DNA of 6,594 nt from Hyphomicrobiales bacterium (GTDB lineage Bacteria > Pseudomonadota > Alphaproteobacteria > Rhizobiales > Beijerinckiaceae), in assembly GCA_025363375.1 (NCBI GenBank), contig JANYDZ010000501.1:1-6594 (forward strand), given 5' to 3'. How positions within the stretch are numbered: position 1 is the stretch's first letter; every line of letters begins with the position of its first letter. The notes under the pieces are model-generated. The model did no database searches. It was given only the letters and a program-made list of their open reading frames with translations, and was not told the origin of the DNA. Below are positions 5,009 to 6,594 of this stretch, one piece after another. The translations under genes and the position numbers were made by a program.

Positions 5009-6594
5009 ATGACGAGCCCCTATGACGTCGGTCTCGACCGCAATCCCGCCAATTTTCAACCCCTGACGCCGCTCGGATTTCTGGAGCGTGCCGCGGCGGT
5101 TTTTCCGGACCGCCCCGCCATCGTGCATGGCGGAACGCGGCGCGCCTACGCGGAGTTTTACGCCCGCGCGAAAAAGCTGGGCTCGGCGCTGGCGCGGCGC
5201 AGCGTCGGGCGCGGCGACACGGTCACCGTCATGCTCGCCAATACGCCTGCCATGCTGGAATGCCACTATGGCGTGCCCATGACGGGCGGCGTGCTCAACA
5301 CGCTGAACACGAGGCTTGACGCAGCCATCATCGCATTTGGCCTCGATCACGCGGACAGCAAGGTGGTCGTCGTCGACCGCGAGTTTTCCGGCGTGATGAA
5401 GGAGGCGCTGAAACTGGCGAAAGCCAAGCCCCTCGTCATCGATTACGACGATCCCGAATACGCGGGCGCCGGCGAGCGCCTCGGCGCGGTTGAATACGAG
5501 GATTTCATCGCCGAAGGCGACGTCGATTTCGCCTGGAAAACGCCCGACGATGAATGGGACGCCATCGCGCTCAATTACACATCCGGCACGACGGGCGATC
5601 CCAAGGGCGTCGTTTACCACCATCGCGGCGCGCATCTTCTCGCGACGGGAAATCTGCTCACGGGCAATCTCGGCCGCCATCCCGTCTATCTCTGGACGTT
5701 GCCGATGTTTCACTGCAACGGCTGGTGCTTTCCGTGGTCCATTGTGCTCGCCGCCGGCGTGCAGGTGTGCCTGCGTCAGGTGCGCGCGAAAGCGATGTTC
5801 GATCTCATCGCCGCGGAAAAGGTCACGCATATGTGCGGCGCGCCGATCGTCATGTCGACGCTGCTCGACGCGCCCGCCGAAGAGAAAAAAGCGTTGCCGC
5901 ATGTGGTGGAGTTTTTCACCGCCGCCGCGCCGCCGCCCGAGGCCGTGCTGGCCGCCATGAAAGTGGCCGGCTTCAACGTCACGCATCTCTACGGACTAAC
6001 GGAAGTCTATGGCCCCGCCGTCGTCAACGAATGGCATGAGGAATGGAACGCATTGCCCCCGGACGAACAGGCCGCGAAAAAATCCCGGCAGGGCGTGCGC
6101 TATCCCGTGCTGGAAGCGCTCGATGTGCTCGATCCCGAGACGATGGCGCCGGTGCCCGCCGACGGGCAAACGCTCGGAGAGGTGATGTTTCGCGGCAATG
6201 TCGTGATGAAGGGCTACCTGAAGAACCGAATATCCACGGACGCGGCTTTCGCCGGCGGCTGGTTCCACTCCGGCGATCTCGGCGTCAAACATCCCGATGG
6301 CTACGTGCAGCTGAAGGACCGCTCAAAGGACATTATCATCTCGGGCGGCGAGAACATTTCATCGATCGAGGTTGAGGACGCGCTCTACAAACATCCGGCG
6401 GTGCAGGCGGCGGCGGTCGTCGCCAAACCCGACGACCGCTGGGGCGAGACGCCCTGCGCCTTTGTGGAGCTTCGCCCCGGCAAGACCGCGGGCGCGGATG
6501 AACTGATCGACTGGTGCCGCCTGCATCTGGCGCGCTTCAAATGCCCGAAGCACATTGTCTTCATCGAACTGCCGAAGACCTCCACCGGGAAAAT
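5009..6594 (+). CDS. AMP-forming acyl-CoA synthetase (AAE-like), 3' truncated by the window end
   Basis: 528 complete codons run from ATG 5009 to the window edge without a stop. The family is about 540-550 residues, so only some 15-20 are missing. ANL-superfamily motifs appear in order: phosphate loop TSGTTGDPKG (191-200), PMFHCNGW (232-239), A5 HLYGLTEVYGP (326-336), A7 GWFHSGDLG (417-425), hinge DRSKDIIISGGENIS (437-451) and A10 PKTSTGK (522-528), where Lys528 is the catalytic lysine. PMFHCNGW followed by CFPWSIVLAAGVQVCLRQV is typical of the bacterial and plant acyl-activating-enzyme group that handles short/medium-chain or benzoate-like acids. It forms acyl-CoA from carboxylate, ATP and CoA, probably in the cytoplasm since no membrane segment or signal peptide is seen. 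The substrate is not determinable, so I give no gene symbol. It is only distantly related to the PrpE encoded on the other strand and lacks the ACS N-terminal cap. Confidence 0.93.
   Translation, partial: MTSPYDVGLDRNPANFQPLTPLGFLERAAAVFPDRPAIVHGGTRRAYAEFYARAKKLGSALARRSVGRGDTVTVMLANTPAMLECHYGVPMTGGVLNTLNTRLDAAIIAFGLDHADSKVVVVDREFSGVMKEALKLAKAKPLVIDYDDPEYAGAGERLGAVEYEDFIAEGDVDFAWKTPDDEWDAIALNYTSGTTGDPKGVVYHHRGAHLLATGNLLTGNLGRHPVYLWTLPMFHCNGWCFPWSIVLAAGVQVCLRQVRAKAMFDLIAAEKVTHMCGAPIVMSTLLDAPAEEKKALPHVVEFFTAAAPPPEAVLAAMKVAGFNVTHLYGLTEVYGPAVVNEWHEEWNALPPDEQAAKKSRQGVRYPVLEALDVLDPETMAPVPADGQTLGEVMFRGNVVMKGYLKNRISTDAAFAGGWFHSGDLGVKHPDGYVQLKDRSKDIIISGGENISSIEVEDALYKHPAVQAAAVVAKPDDRWGETPCAFVELRPGKTAGADELIDWCRLHLARFKCPKHIVFIELPKTSTGK

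Noticed and set aside
3183..6594. DMSP/methylmercaptopropionate degradation cluster (DmdB-like ligase plus PrpE for acrylate plus TauE)
   Set aside because: The second ligase has the AAE-type signature rather than that of characterised DmdB, and no dmdA, dmdC, dmdD or acuI gene is present.

Overview
The window is GC-rich, with strong G/C preference at third codon positions and near-consensus GGAGG ribosome binding sites. The propionyl-CoA synthetase, TauE-like transporter and PAP2 protein all have the character of Alphaproteobacteria, most likely Hyphomicrobiales (Rhizobiales). That assignment is inference from protein character; no rRNA or other marker gene is present. I see no transposase, integrase, CRISPR array, tRNA or phage gene. 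This looks like ordinary chromosomal metabolic DNA.

Layout. (1) Bases 1-80 are the 3' end of a plus-strand gene of uncertain identity, followed by a compact intrinsic terminator. (2) Bases 81-612 hold no convincing gene but contain several inverted repeats, including two mutually exclusive hairpins, so a small structured RNA or cis-regulatory element is possible. (3) On the minus strand, a 633-codon propionyl-CoA synthetase gene (prpE, start 3069) is followed after 60 bp by a small two-helix membrane protein with a YcxB-like C-terminal domain. These two probably form one transcript. (4) A 113-bp divergent intergenic region carries two perfect palindromes in the prpE leader. (5) On the plus strand there follow a TauE/SafE-family membrane transporter (3183-3944), a multi-pass PAP2-type phosphatase/transferase (about 4008-4934) and a second AMP-forming acyl-CoA synthetase (5009 to the window end). 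The last is intact in frame and is cut just after its catalytic A10 lysine codon. Gaps of 63 and 74 bp allow, but do not prove, co-transcription.

How the genes may work together. Both synthetases convert carboxylates to CoA thioesters through acyl-adenylates: PrpE acts on propionate, and the second enzyme on a short/medium-chain or aromatic acid that I cannot specify. The divergent TauE-like carrier could move a small organic or sulfur-containing anion, so a loose theme of carboxylate uptake and activation is plausible. No complete pathway is visible (no methylcitrate or methylmalonyl-CoA genes), and I find no strong evidence of an undescribed system. The most checkable oddities are the dyads in the prpE leader, the paired alternative hairpins at 246-286, and the coupling of prpE to a YcxB-like membrane protein.
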